This document shows positions 1-12,279 of a DNA stretch of 64,000 nucleotides, piece after piece; position 1 is the stretch's first letter; each line of letters starts with the position of its first letter. Source of the DNA: Orthonyx spaldingii (Eukaryota > Chordata > Aves > Passeriformes > Orthonychidae); NCBI GenBank assembly GCA_013397795.1, contig VZTJ01003853.1:582384-646383 (forward strand), given 5' to 3'. The translations under genes were made by a program, and so were the position numbers. The notes below the pieces were generated by a model. The model ran no database searches. It was not told where the DNA came from and saw only the letters and a program-made list of their open reading frames with translations.

Positions 1-686
1 CCATGATTTTAAGCCAGCTGCAGTTGAAGCATCATGCAGCCATTTGCACAACCTCATTTCTATTTCCCTCACCCCCCGCTTCCCAATGGAATGGGGAGGA
101 GAATGAAAATAAAACTTGTGTATTGAGATAATAACTGTTTAATAATTGAAAATAAAGTAAAATAAAAGACTAATTTTAAATAAAAAACAGTGATAATAAA
201 AAGGAAAAAAAAGCCCGAGTGATGCAAATAATAACAATGATAATAAAAAATGAAAAAAACCCAAGCAATGCACAATACAATTTCTCACTACCTGCTGACC
301 AATGCCAGACCCCCCCCTTCCTGAACCCAGATCTGCTACACTTCCAGGTATCTTCCCCCACCTCCTCCCCTCCCATTTTATATCCTGGACATGACTTCTG
401 TGGTGTGGAATATTCCTTTAGTCAGTTCCAGTCACCTGTCCTGGCTGTGCTCCTTCCCAATTTTGTTAGGTGTTTTGTTTTCTTTTGGTTTGGTTTTTTT
501 GCATACCTTCTCACTGGCAGAGTATGAGACAAGGAAAAAGTAAAAGTCCTTGACTTGGGATAAGTACAATTTAGCAAAAACCAAAACATCGGTGTGTTAT
601 CAACACTATTTTCACCTGAATCAAAAATACAACACTGTAACAGCTATTGAGAAGAAATTAAGTCTACTCCAGCTGAAAGCAGGACA
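1..686 (-). mobile_element. Avian ERV LTR (probably ERVK/ERV2-like), truncated by the window edge
   Basis: Read on the minus strand, the element begins with TGTCCT at 686 and runs to the window edge, where it is only a few bases short of the expected CA end. Its 5' part, the AT-rich middle with many ATAATAA-type runs, the ATTAAA signal at 143-138 and the C/G-rich tail at 60-110 follow the layout of a common bird LTR that I recall starting TGTCCTGGTTTCAGC. No internal retroviral sequence lies on the 5' side (687 onward), so it is either a solo LTR or the 5' LTR of a provirus extending left of the window. Open frames at 69-527 are incidental. ERVK assignment is from memory; the LTR call itself is firm. 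Confidence 0.8.
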
Positions 687-1319
687 ACATTGTAAATTCT
701 AATTTAGCCCTGATGAAGAGAGTGCAAATACACAACACATGTTTGATTTTGGCAAAATAAGAAACAAATGCATGGAAGATGATATCACATAAAAAGAACA
801 GAGGTTCATACCTAAAAAATGGACTCAGAAATTATTTGATTATTAATCTATACAAAACAAACAAAATATAAAATTTTATCCTAAATAGACAAATTTGTAG
901 TTAGTATGCCATGGGAGTAATGCATATTACAAGCACCTAAGATGTCTAAAATATCTTTATTTTGCCTATTCAATAAACTTTGGCAATACTAACTTGATAT
1001 TCTAAATATAGTAGTAGCAGCTAATATTCAAGGAAGATGTTCATTTGGAGAGATGAATAAACAGAATTGTTCTGCTGTGTAACTACTACAGTATGTCATT
1101 AATGTCTTTTAATGAGCAACATTATATACAGTGACACTATCTATGCTTGCAGACTGAATTTAATAAGAACTCCTGATTTAATTGTGTCTATTCATCAGCT
1201 ATTTTATGCCCTTAAATAATTTTTCTGTCAGAAGAATATGATTTCCTTGCAATGAGATAGCTGAAATTCAATTTTTCTAACCTTTCTGCTTTTGTTGTTA
1301 AGATGCATGCCAAATAAAG
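687..1319. other. Unique AT-rich noncoding sequence
   Basis: This stretch separates the first LTR from an old CR1-like remnant. I see no repeat family, splice-flanked open frame or RNA gene in it. It has short A-rich runs only. Confidence 0.5.
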
Positions 1320-1396
1320 GGCAGGCTTCTGGGCCTGTGTTGCAAATGGGGTGTTGGGCTCAATGGACCCACTGTGGCTATTCTAATGGCTTAATG
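1320..1396 (+). mobile_element. Possible ancient CR1 3'-end remnant
   Basis: The text around 1350-1390 (TTGGGCTCAATGGACC, then CACTGTGGCTATTCTAATGG) resembles the 3' tail of old amniote CR1 families, which read roughly 'gggctagatggacc...gtggccattcttatg'. The match is short and diverged and no upstream CR1 body is evident, so chance similarity is possible. Confidence 0.4.
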
Positions 1397-1880
1397 ATAT
1401 GTGAGGGAGAGAATAGAAGGTCTTCATTAAAGATTCTCTGAGTTATTTAATGAGATAAAGGGAAGCAAAAGTGTGTAGGAGTCAATTGAAAAAAAGGGGC
1501 CTTCAAGGGCAGCAGCAGCTAGTTCTACATTTCAATAGCAAAAGTGTATTGGCAGAGTTGAAAGAAAGTATTTTAAAACCAGATTCATCTTTGTAAGACA
1601 AATTTAAACATTAAAAATTGAAGCCAAGTATGTGCCATTATTCAATATTTGTCTCACTCCTTTGAACTAGGAATATTTTCCAGTATACATTTTGTGTGTA
1701 CTATATAAAACCATTTTTGTTATCCCCATATGTAACAGGCAGACTCACAATATGTCTATGCAATCTGTGCAGTGGTGTAAGCAATAGCTGGTTCTTATTC
1801 ACAGCCTTATGGTATGACCCATATGTTATGAATTTTTGTGTGCTTGTTTTGGCTGGCACTTTGTAGGACATATAGCATAC
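1397..1880. other. Unique noncoding sequence up to the LTR target site
   Basis: No gene or repeat recognised. Its last five bases (1876-1880, CATAC) are the left copy of the target-site duplication of the LTR that follows. Confidence 0.5.
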
Positions 1881-3427
1881 TGTAGTGGTTTGAGTTCGTT
1901 CACTTGAGTTTTTTTGGCTAAACGCTAGCACACTTACTAGATTTTATTTAATTTTGCTGTGAGATAAGGATTAGGAGTAGGTAAAGCAGGCTCAAACTTT
2001 AAAGAATATAAAGAAAGTTTATTAACAGACTTAAAAGGAAGAAAAAAAATTAAGAACCAGAACAAACCCGTCAGAACACTTTTGCTCTTTCTCCCTCTCC
2101 ATTTTTTTAATGACAATACAAAAAACAACACTTTGACTTTCAGTCAGTTTACCACTTCTAAATTAGTCTTTCTTTAGTTATTTAGGGAGAGGAGTTTTCT
2201 CCTGCTTTACTATGTTGACTTTTTTACAAGAAATACAGTTCTTATGGTTTTTAGTTTTACAATTAGTAGCCGCCTAGGAGAAAAAGTTTCTGTTTGTTGT
2301 GGAACGTCCCTCCCACACCAGTAGCTTTCTTACTGCTATTACGGTGGGTTATGACAGTTCATGGGGTGTTTTTTTAAGGATGAGTTATTTTATTACTGCC
2401 GCAAAGAAATCCTCTTTTTTTATGACTGGCAATGTAAATTTCTTTTGACTATTCCCCGGGGCAAGGGATCTGGACTACAGCTTCTTCTTTTCTCTGTTCA
2501 AATTATTCATCAGGTTGCAATTACTTTAATATCTACTTATTTTTACATAGGTGCTTTGATTCACTGGCTGTACTGGCTGCAGGTAGAACGTCACATCCCC
2601 CTTTAGACCATTTGTCATATATTACAGGGAATATTTTAGCTTGGTCTCAATTATGGTTTCACAGAAGAATTTTCAGCTTTTACTTTGTAGCACTTCTTAT
2701 GCTCCTTCCCTCTAAGTTTCAGCTCTGCGTCTCTCACTGACTTTGCGTCTCTATGTTGGGTTTTTGTAAGTGTCCTCACTCTTTTTTTATTTGTGCAAGA
2801 GCAGATTAGTTTTTGCACGTTTTATTTGGGTAACGAAAGGGTTAATTTCTTTCTCGGGCCTTTGCGACAGTCTTATGATTTTTCTCGGGTTGTTTAAAAA
2901 GTTTGAGCTGGGCTGTAGAAGCAGTTAAGAGTCTCATTAGCCTCGGTCTGCGAAGCTGGCCCGGCCTGGAGGGAGACGGCCCGGCCTCTGCCCGGCCCAA
3001 AGCAAGCAAGGGCCCGGCTCTGCGAGTTGGAATGTTTTGCCCAGCAGCCGAAGATCTCAGGCCGGGTCCTCCCCCACATTCAGCTGCACTAGTGCTGCAA
3101 ACTCCCTTCCAAACCTCCCCCCCGCCCTCCCCGCTCTGAGGAGGGGAGAGGGGGGGGGAAAGGGCAAAGGCCCAGCCTTATCAGAGAGAGAAGCACAGGA
3201 CTTGCTTCTCTTGCAGTAACAGGACAGGAAAAGAGGGTTTTTTTCAGGTGTATCTCTCTTAAATATGGTTTTTTCCCTGGAGGCGGAACAACTTTTAATT
3301 GGATTATACACCCATCAATACTCAAAACTAGCTGGTCACTGGCTCTGTTTCCCAGGAAGCAAGGTGCACTGCTTCCTGCACCATAGGTCACTTGAAAAAC
3401 TGACCTTTCCTGGGTAAACCCACGACA
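1881..3427 (-). mobile_element. Complete solo ERV LTR with 5-bp target-site duplication
   Basis: The element is about 1.55 kb and has TG...CA ends: TGTAGTGG at 1881 on the plus strand and TGTCGTGG at 3427 on the minus strand. CATAC is repeated exactly at 1876-1880 and 3428-3432, the mark of retroviral integration. Transcription sense is minus: an AATAAA signal lies at 2023-2018, about 140 bases from the 3' end, and the G/C-rich U3/R-like portion (about 2890-3180) lies toward the 5' side. There is no gag, pol or env, so it is a solo LTR left by recombination. A 5-bp duplication fits ERVL or some ERV1; I recall a long zebra-finch-type LTR of similar text but cannot name the subfamily. Overlapping open frames at 2894-3430 on both strands are by-products of the GC-rich tract. 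Confidence 0.9.
2890..3180. other. CpG/GC-rich tract inside the solo LTR
   Basis: This is the most GC-rich segment of the window, with repeated GGCCCGGC-type words, C7 and G9 runs near 3116-3160, and many CpGs. It belongs to the LTR, not to a host-gene promoter. It could have retroviral promoter activity on the minus strand; this is inferred from position only. Confidence 0.6.
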
Positions 3428-3432
3428 CATAC

Positions 3433-6400
3433 TTTCTCAGATTACTATCAATCAGAACACACTTAGCACTTGATAAAAACCCATGTAAATAGTTTTGGAC
3501 ATTCAATCAATAGTCTTCTTTACAAGTAAATTAGAAGAACTTCTTTTAGGAAATTCATCTTCTAAAAAATGGGAAGGACAATCAATTATACATCAATCAA
3601 GAAGAAATGTGTTGAAATAACTCTTGTATTGTCATATTTCTTTTGCCTTTCAATTAAGAGTTAAATAATTGCCCATATTCAACAGTCAGGGAATGTTCAA
3701 TATTTAAAATAGTTATTTAGACAAATAAATATGTATAAAGAGAAAATCTTCAAAACAATTAAGGGAAGGGACACTATTTCCAATCTATTAATATAGATGT
3801 TAGGGTTCTTAATTATTACTGTATTCTGGACAGACCATATCTTCATCAGAAAAATTTGTCACATGTTGCCAAACCATTTTCATATCATCTGTCAATTCTT
3901 TTTCAGTCAGAATATTTCTAGGAAGAAATTCTTTTCACAAAGAAAAAGGTCTAGTTAGTAGATTGGAACTGACAGCATAGAGATCGAGAAAATCTTTTCA
4001 TATATTTGGGCTGTGAATTTGAGGATCACCTGCCTTTTCCTTAAAATGTTCTATAGTCTGGTGTAGCCCATGACATTGGCTGAGGCTGTCTAGTCAAAAG
4101 TGTGCAATCTAATAGTAGTAATAGGGGTAATAGGAGTAAAAATCTTATAATCTTACTTAATTTCTCTCATGCAGCAGGAGAAGATTTTACTAATTATTCT
4201 TTAGTATATAGTTATTTCCTGGTGCCCAACACAAATCAAACTAACTTTTAAAAGTTTCACAAACATTGCTAAAGTTTAATACATAAAGTAGTGATACAAA
4301 TATACCATATGCCACAATGAATGTCATTCCTTAAAAGACACAAGGTTAGTATTCTACATTTCACTGGAACTTGGGCATATGAAAAAAGGATAATAAAAAT
4401 GTAGCTATTGTTAAGTTAAATATTCAAAAAATTGTTGAAGAACTTTTCACAAGACGAGTAAATAGAAGACGTTTGAGTAATACTTGAATCTTCAATTATA
4501 TTATGGGCACAAACTATGGTTAAGTTTAATTTCATTTTTGTCACGTGTTTTGAGATAATTAAATTAAGCTGTGTGGCAATCCAAAATATCAATATCCATC
4601 CCCACAGTAAAATCTCAGATGGATTAGTTTTACATCGACTTAAATACATCAGATCGAAAAATTGAAGATATTTATTTCACATAAGTGTTGATTTCAGAGA
4701 ATTTTTGAATATTGTAACATACTGTAGACGTCTTCGTGTAAAAAGTTATATTGCTCTTAAGATATCAAAATTAACTGGTTTGAATTTTTCTGCCAAAATT
4801 CCACAAAAGTCAATCCAATCTCAAAATGCCGTGATATATCCCTATGCTAAACTGTTCCACTGAAATTTCCCTTGAAACTAATTTGAATATGGTGCAATTA
4901 CCTGCACACAGATTGTTTCAGAAACATCTGAGGCTTAGGTTAGATATATTTATCTGTTTAAGCTTTCTGTTGTACAAAGCGGAAGTAGTTTCTAAAGGAT
5001 TTTTTAACTGGTATTTTATATCCTAAATAGAATCAGATGTAGCCTTATACTAATATCACGTTTAAACGACTAGAGCAGATTTCCAGCTCACATCAGTCAC
5101 ATTTTCATCTTTCCAAGAGTATGGACTCCTCTTCCCTTAGAATGGCTGTTAGTGCAGTAGAAAGTTTACCTGTATTGAATTAAATCTTATAATAGCTATG
5201 CATGCAAAATTATACTCCAGTTATACAGACAAAACAGTTCCATGACACAAATAGAATTAAGAATAATCTATCAAAACTCCTATATGTTACATTCATCTGC
5301 TTGTATTAAATGCAAGGAAAGCACACAGTATGGTAGAAGACTGTCCACTTTTTGCCTGTTTTTTTCATCACCTAACAAAGTCCTATGAGGACTTTGGCAC
5401 CTGCCAAGGGTCCATGACAAATTGCTTCTGTTTCCAGCAAGGCACTGAGGGTGGCAGCACATGGAGCAGCTGCATTGTGATTGCAGGCCAGAGCACCCGT
5501 TTGATGCATCTGAGCTTTTGAACCTCTGATATCACCTCATCTTAGCGGTTCCAAGGCGAGGCATCTGCTTTCCATTCTGTTGGATACTATCTGCTTTCAC
5601 TGAGATATCGTGGGCACATGTTTGCCATTCTCCTCTTTTCCCTTCTCTAGTGCACTGCAGCCTGGGAAAGGTAAATGTTGCCACCCACTATGGAGCCAGG
5701 CATAGTTCCCATTTTTGGGAACACTCATGCATCCACTGTTCTCACAAGGACACTTAGCTTTCTTTCTGTCTTGTTTCCTGTTAGGTTTCCACCTTTGCAG
5801 CCTCCTTTGATTTAATGCCAGCAATTCAAAAGGATTAATACCAGCCAGATAGATTGAGGTGCTTGTAATACTTATATATGATACAGACAAAACACTCCCA
5901 GTTTTCCAGTACTCCATGACAGAGTTTTTTCTGTGCTGAACATAAATCAGTTTCTATCCCTCAGATTCTCATGCTATAGTGTAAAATGCACTTCATAATT
6001 TGACTGTGTGTGAAAGTAGCACTGTAGTACTACTTTTCTGGATTTTTTTTTAGTTGGGACCTCTAAGGGCATTGCACAGACACTGAGATAATGAAGGCCA
6101 AGTAGACGTAGTTTCATATATAAAGGCAATTGCACAGATAATTTTGAGTTGTTGAATTCTATGAAATGTTTTATAGATATGAGAAAACAATTTTATGTAT
6201 TGCTGTTATTCAAAGACAGAGTAGGTTCTTAGATGGGGTTATTCACATTATGTTACTTTGTGTTAGTGGAGGATGCTTTGCTGTGCAACAAGAAACATAC
6301 CTCAGAATACAAAACTCCATAAAATATATAATAAACTATATGATCTTCATTTTGTCTTTATAGAGATAAAATTTTGAAATAATTTGTAGAGCCAATCTAA

Positions 6401-6649
6401 TCAGTCTGAGATCACATTATGAATCTTAAAAGTTATTTGACCTGTTCAGGTGTACCAGTGAGTAGATCCTCTTCCTCCCATCGTGATTTTTTGATATATG
6501 CAAAAACATCCCTTCTGGCTCACCTGCTGCTTCAAAGTGAATTCAGCCCATGACCTTTTCAGATACTAGTCTTAACTGATTAAACTGTGCTTACGGTCTG
6601 TCTCCACCAAAAAAAAAAAAGAAAAAGACAAATTATTAGGGAAAAGATT
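3433..6649. other. Unique AT-rich noncoding sequence
   Basis: No repeat family or gene recognised over about 3.2 kb. Minus-strand open frames near 4416-4649 and 5597-5917 have no splice context or family resemblance. A short A-rich tract lies at 6609-6628. Confidence 0.5.
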
Positions 6650-7210
6650 AGTCCCCATGGGTGAGGAAAACAGTTCCTGAGTGACTCTGCTTTATCTGCT
6701 TAATCAGTAATTGGTTGGAGAATGACTGGGTGAAAATAAACAGCCAACTTCCTGCATCCATAAGGGTGACAGACGCAGCTGAGACGAGGCGCATTTGCTT
6801 TCCAGGCACAGGACTGCTTGGCTCCTTTGGAGCAGCATACTTCAATGACGTTGATTATGTAACATTTTGTTTCCAGTTTTCCCAGGAATGCATCCTTTGG
6901 GCTGTTAGTCTTGTGCTGCTTCTGTTGGGATAAAATGAGTTTACCACCTAGCTGTGATCACCAGACTCGGGGGAAAGTGGCTAGATTCCAGAATGCTTGC
7001 ACTCACGGATCGCCTTATGCTATTAACAAGCCAATTGATATTAAACAGCAAAGGAGACGGTATGAGACTTTATTATTCTTCAGCAAAGTGTTTGCATTGT
7101 CTACAGCTTGCTGCCTTTAAACCCTCTGTGCTTGTGCGTAGAGAGGGGGAGAAGGGGTGTGCTATAAAGACAATTTCATTGTTTATGTGTTCAGTATTGA
7201 CTCATGGAAG
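6650..7210. promoter_or_regulatory. Candidate conserved regulatory element (CpG-retaining single-copy patch)
   Basis: The patch keeps about nine CpG dinucleotides (for example around 6771, 6785-6791, 6848, 6967, 7006-7011, 7059 and 7137), while the flanking kilobases have almost none. It is not recognisable repeat sequence. It contains dense candidate factor motifs: GTGTTTGC and TTGTTTATG forkhead-like words (about 7088 and 7179), CCAATTGATATTA homeobox-like text (about 7030), TGACGT-like and TGAGTGACTC-like words. Overlapping open frames on both strands are short and unspliced. Retained CpG in an AT-rich desert suggests either purifying selection or low methylation; enhancer identity is inference. 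Confidence 0.3.
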
Positions 7211-9996
7211 AGAAGTGTAATGAGAAAAGAAAAAGGTACAATACTAGGTAACAGAAAAAACAAAGTAGCAGAAAGTTGTATTTGTACTGTATGTATGTGC
7301 AGTTACCAATAATTAGAAAGTTTTTCAGGGATAAAAGGTAGCCTAATTTTTTAAGTACAGATAAGTATTTTCTTTATATTTCAAGCAAAAATGTACTAGG
7401 AATTTGATGAGTGGCAAATTATTTCTTAATACAAATTGTCAGTTATTATGTACTACATTAGTTATTTTCTATCTTTTTCTCTGAAATATATTTGTTACAC
7501 ATTTTAGCAAAATAGCTAGAATTTTAACCTGTTGTAAATTGTTCACTGTGGCAGAATTTCCACAATTTTATCAAACTGTGACATGAAGAAAAACTTTATT
7601 AATGAAACTAAAAGAGTTACCGAAACTTCTTGTGTGAAAAACTCACTCTCCCTTGATTTCGTACAAGTGGGTAAAAAATAGGATGTAAAATTCCATGTCA
7701 GATCAGAGAAATGGTAATAACTGATTAGTGTTTTAGCAGAGGCTTTTCTGAATGAAAAAAGTGAGATTCTAAGGAAAAGGTTGCCTTAAGAAAAAAATTA
7801 TCTTTTATACCAGCTACCTTACCAAAAGTAATTTCAGATGAAATCAATATTTATAGTCCAAAATCCCCCATGTGCTTATATAGTTCATAGTACTTTTTTT
7901 GAAATGACAATGTTATATGTAGATTTTAAATAGAAAAACCAAATTTTGACTAGGAGAATGAAAAATGTACTGTGAAAACTTCAATGAAAACTCTTCTCCA
8001 GTTTAAATAAAAAATTGTGGTTTTCCATGATATTTCTGAAAATGTTAATTTTTTAAAAACATACTGTTAGAAAGGTAACCAAACTAATACGAAGTTTTTG
8101 AGTACTATTGAAATGTAATGCCTAGACAGCAAAATCATGGGATTTTGCTGCAAAATCTAATGTCTTCTTAATTGTTTACAGTTTGAAAAATCAGTGTAAC
8201 AATACTTTTCCCAAGATTTTATTTCCTTGTCCTAAGATAGTATCATGCTGTGCTAAAGCCTGTGTTTTGATTTAGGTATTAGAAGGCTGTAATTCTCTGG
8301 TCTGTAGATGATTCCCCACCATGTAGACTTCAGTGTTTGCTGAGTACATATCAATATAACATCATCAGAGCTGGTGATATACTGGGGAGCAAAAACCAAC
8401 AGTGAAATACAAATGGTCTTGTACAAATGCATAACTTAATTTTGCAACCAGTGATACATTTTTGTCTGTAAGCCAGAGAAATTTCCTCTGTTACACTCTA
8501 TTAGTAATGGGAAACGTATTCAATTCTCAGCTGTCTTTAAAGAACATGGAGGCTGGTGCTAGCATATGCTGAATATGATGTGTCTGTCAGTCTCCATCTC
8601 CAAGGCCTTTCTAAGGTGTCACATTAATCTGGAGGCTACTGCACTACTGCCTTTCAGAAAGATGACTCTTTTGTTTAATAACTGTTCTAGTTAAGATTTT
8701 AACCTTTGCTATAGTTGATGTAATACTTCAGTCTTGATTTTTGTTAGAGATTGATGCATTGTGTGACTACCTATTCTTCTCCTTCCTTTTGTGAGAGCTC
8801 AAACCCAAATAAGTTTAAAAACAACAAAATAGATCTTCCACAGTTTCATTGCTTTTTACCTGTTGTTTCACCTTCTTTAGAAAACTCATATAAACAATAG
8901 TGCAAGATTCTACTTATTACAGTTGGGGCTCCTTGCTGACTTTTTCAAGGAGAAGAGCTTTTATGTACAAGTTAATTTGAAATATACACACAACTTACAT
9001 GGCTCACATTTTTCAGTGCATTAGTTTGAGGCAGGACTTGTAAAAATTATAGGTGGAGATTTCTAAGCAAAATATAATTTTTAGTTTTGTCATGCCACTT
9101 ATTATTTAGGAGCTTGGAAGAGTGTACAACTCAAAATATTTAAAAGGATTAAGGTGAAAGGGAGTATTTATATCATGGAAATGAAAATAATTATTGCAAC
9201 TTTGAAGCCAGAACCTGAAGTAGACTATGGAACATTTAAGATGACTGGGCCACTAAAAATGCTTCTACCTCCAAACACACCAAACTGGTCTTTCTGAGTG
9301 AGGATTTGCAACAAGACTTTTCAGAGCTAATAGAAAAAAGTGCAGAGTGTGGATAGAAGCACTTTTTGGGGAATTGTTTGCCATTTAGATAGCATTTTTT
9401 TATTCTTGCTTTCAGTAGGTGTATGAGACACACGAATTTTTCACAAAGATCACACTCTGTGTTGCTCGATATGCAAGATGTCTCTTAGCTCACTGTTTTT
9501 GTCATCAATGCAAAATATCATCAAGGCTTGGGGAAATAATTCCATTTTTCATAACCTGGTACTCACAGGAGGTGAGAGGTAGACATATCTAGGTTGTGGA
9601 GTCAGAACTATGAATTATTTTGATAAGTGCAGATCTCCCTTAGAGAAAAAAACCAATAACTTATATGTGCACATAGAAACCTCCTATATGCACACACACA
9701 CACAAATATTTACATTTCAAAATGATGTAACGCTTGTTTACGTGGCTTTTACCAAAGCTAAGACAAGCATTTCTCTATTTCAATAGTGCTAGCTGGATGT
9801 CTCCCAGGGTGTCTTGAAAATTCAAACTTTTTACAGAAATGTATAACACCAAATTCCTTGAAGATTTTCAAACTGATAATTCCATTTTGTCTTTAGGAAG
9901 AAATGTGTCAAATCTTTGGTTTTAGATTTTTATATCGTAAGACTTCCACAGGCCTATAAAAATATAATAGTATAATAAATATAAATTATATAAATA
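7211..9996. other. Unique AT-rich noncoding sequence
   Basis: No gene or repeat family recognised. A (CA)7 tract sits at 9691-9705 and the sequence becomes extremely AT-rich just before the assembly gap. Confidence 0.5.
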
Positions 9997-10050
9997 NNNN
10001 NNNNNNNNNNNNNNNNNNNNNNNNNNNNNNNNNNNNNNNNNNNNNNNNNN
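9997..10050. other. Assembly gap (54 Ns)
   Basis: A run of N replaces the sequence. The left flank (9955-9996) is a nearly pure A/T tract, a frequent cause of coverage loss. The true length may differ from 54. Confidence 0.95.
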
Positions 10051-12279
10051 ATTTTGTGTCACTTGAAATTTCTGCTTTAGTATTTTGTTCTGGAATAAGA
10101 TGAAATTTAAGGATTACAATACATCCAGTTGTAGCAAAAAGATTTTTTCTGATATTGTCCTGTCCCTGAGTACAAACAGGGGTTTTTGTCAAATCACCAG
10201 GTTAGTCTCCATTTTGTAATATTATCCATTAAATGCAGTGATCCAGTGGTCAGGACTTAGACTAATGGCAAAGTTTTAGTTGCATTTTCATGTCTATAGA
10301 AATGCAATGAAACCATCAGTGAGTCCCAATATATGGGAAAACTCATCCTGTTCCAAGAAGGAAGACCTGCTTTTTCTACTAAAAAAAAAAAAAAAGAAAA
10401 AAAAAAGAGGGAAATTATATCCAACATGTAGGGGGAAAACATTTTTCTTTGAAGTACAGTATATCATATACACTGTCAGTGCAGTGCTTTGGTGGACTGG
10501 TAGAGCTGGAAGTGACAACTTAATGAGCACTTGGATAGTCAGATATTGATATAAAACTTGAGTATTAAACCCTATCATTAGTGCTTAATCTGTGGCACAA
10601 GCAGACACAAAACAGGGAGATGAATAGCTGTTTAATTTATTTCTGTTCTGTTCTCATTTGGTGTGAGCAACTTCATTTCACAAGCAGGTCTTGGGTTGTA
10701 ACATTTTAGTATTCTATTTTGTCTGAAATGCTCTCTAAAAACTACTTTTAATTTTGCTGTAATTTCAAAGTGTGTTGCTTCATCATATGTAAACTGTGTC
10801 AGGTTCTTTCAGTTTTCCCAGTTGTAACTCTCCATCGGGTAGATTATTTTTGAAATTAAACTTCTGGAGCATATGAAAGAGGTGCTGCTTTAGTAGTTGA
10901 TGATGTGATCAAATCAGCGTAGTGGGAAACTGAGAAATATTCTCAACAGGCTTACGATGCTGTTCCTTATGGTAAAATTCCCATTCCCTTTTCTACCTCA
11001 TCATGTATTGTCTCGGGTGTTGTTTAGCTGGTTTGGGAGCAGTCTGAACATAAGCAGAATTAGTCCATGGCACAGTTTGTTTTCAGGAATTACAATAACT
11101 CACAGAGTATCAAAATAGTTTAGAAATAAATAGTTGGATTTTTTTTTTGTTGTAGCAATAAGTACTGTAGAGATATTGTTGAAGTGTACATGGCTTGTTG
11201 CATTTAGAATGTAGTTCACTAATCAGTTATTAAATATTACATAGCCATTAGCAGTGCCTGAGGGGGAGGGGAATAGAGTAAGACCAACTGACTAATCCTT
11301 TTTTTATATTAATTTAGCTTTAAAGTAAGGTCTGATTTCAAACTTTTTCTTCATTGAGTGCAATGTTCTGAAACAAAGTACTGATATTTTTTAAATGACC
11401 TGCTTAGGTAACACTGTATTGCAGGCAAATACACCAATGGTTGACGGTGGATTGATGCACATGGGGATGCACCAGAAAACGTTCTGAAATCTGAACTCTG
11501 TGATTCTACCAGTGAGAATGTAAAATGCTGTTTCAGTCCTAAGAGAAAAGCAGCTCTGCCTCTAACAACCAGTTTCAGACTGTTGACAGCCGCACTTCCT
11601 GAACATGTCTAGAAATGACCTAAATTATTGGCCAATTCTTTATTTTCATACAGTGAGACAGATCAAGAGAAATAATGAGGAGAAACAAGGCTCCATCCTT
11701 AAAGGCTGAGGGGAAGCTCGCTGAAGTACAGCAGCCACCTTGATGGCTGAGGAGGCATGGGGCTATGCTACCTCATTTCAGCTGGTCTTTGGTAACAACT
11801 CTTGCCTTTTGTAGTGAGAAGAAAGAAGTACCTCGACTTCAGTCTCCACTAGGGCTTTGAGAGTTTGAACAGACATATAGAAAGTAAAATCAGATAACTC
11901 AAACTCTCAGTCAGTGCTCTCAGCCAGCTGTTCTGCTTATAACATTGAAACAGATGTTTGATCTATTTGTGAATCAATTTCTGAACCCTAGCCCTGTCTG
12001 GATTTGACCTTGGGTATTAATTTACTGTGAATTTAGTGAGGCAGAAGTACCTTCTGCTACTTCTGTCTTTTAGATGATATAATACATTGTCTGTCAGAAT
12101 TTAAAACATTTAGCCTGTGGCTTGTAATAGCCTAAACTGTTACACAACAGTCTGGCTTTGAAGAAGAAAGACACCTTTTTAAGCTTAGCTGCAGATTTGA
12201 GCCTTAGTTTTCATGCTGAGGAGGTTAGTTAATGATTTATCACACAATCAATTTATATGCACCTAGCAGACAATTAAGT
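10051..12279. other. Unique AT-rich noncoding sequence
   Basis: The only notable item is an interrupted poly-A tract (10381-10406), which generates spurious lysine- and phenylalanine-rich open frames on the two strands. No repeat family or gene recognised. Confidence 0.5.
10381..10406. repeat. Poly-A tract, A15-G-A10
   Basis: Homopolymer interrupted by one G. No retrocopy body is evident upstream, so it is treated as a simple repeat. Confidence 0.9.

Noticed and set aside
2894..3430. Cluster of open frames on both strands in a GC-rich tract, resembling a CpG-island promoter with first exon
   Set aside because: The tract is wholly inside a solo LTR bounded by a target-site duplication; the frames are compositional.
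5330..5521. Plus-strand frame after a TTCTGTTTCCAG acceptor-like site
   Set aside because: Short, serine/cysteine-rich, no donor of quality and no family resemblance.
10280..10578. Open frames spanning the poly-A tract
   Set aside because: Lysine and phenylalanine runs come directly from the homopolymer.
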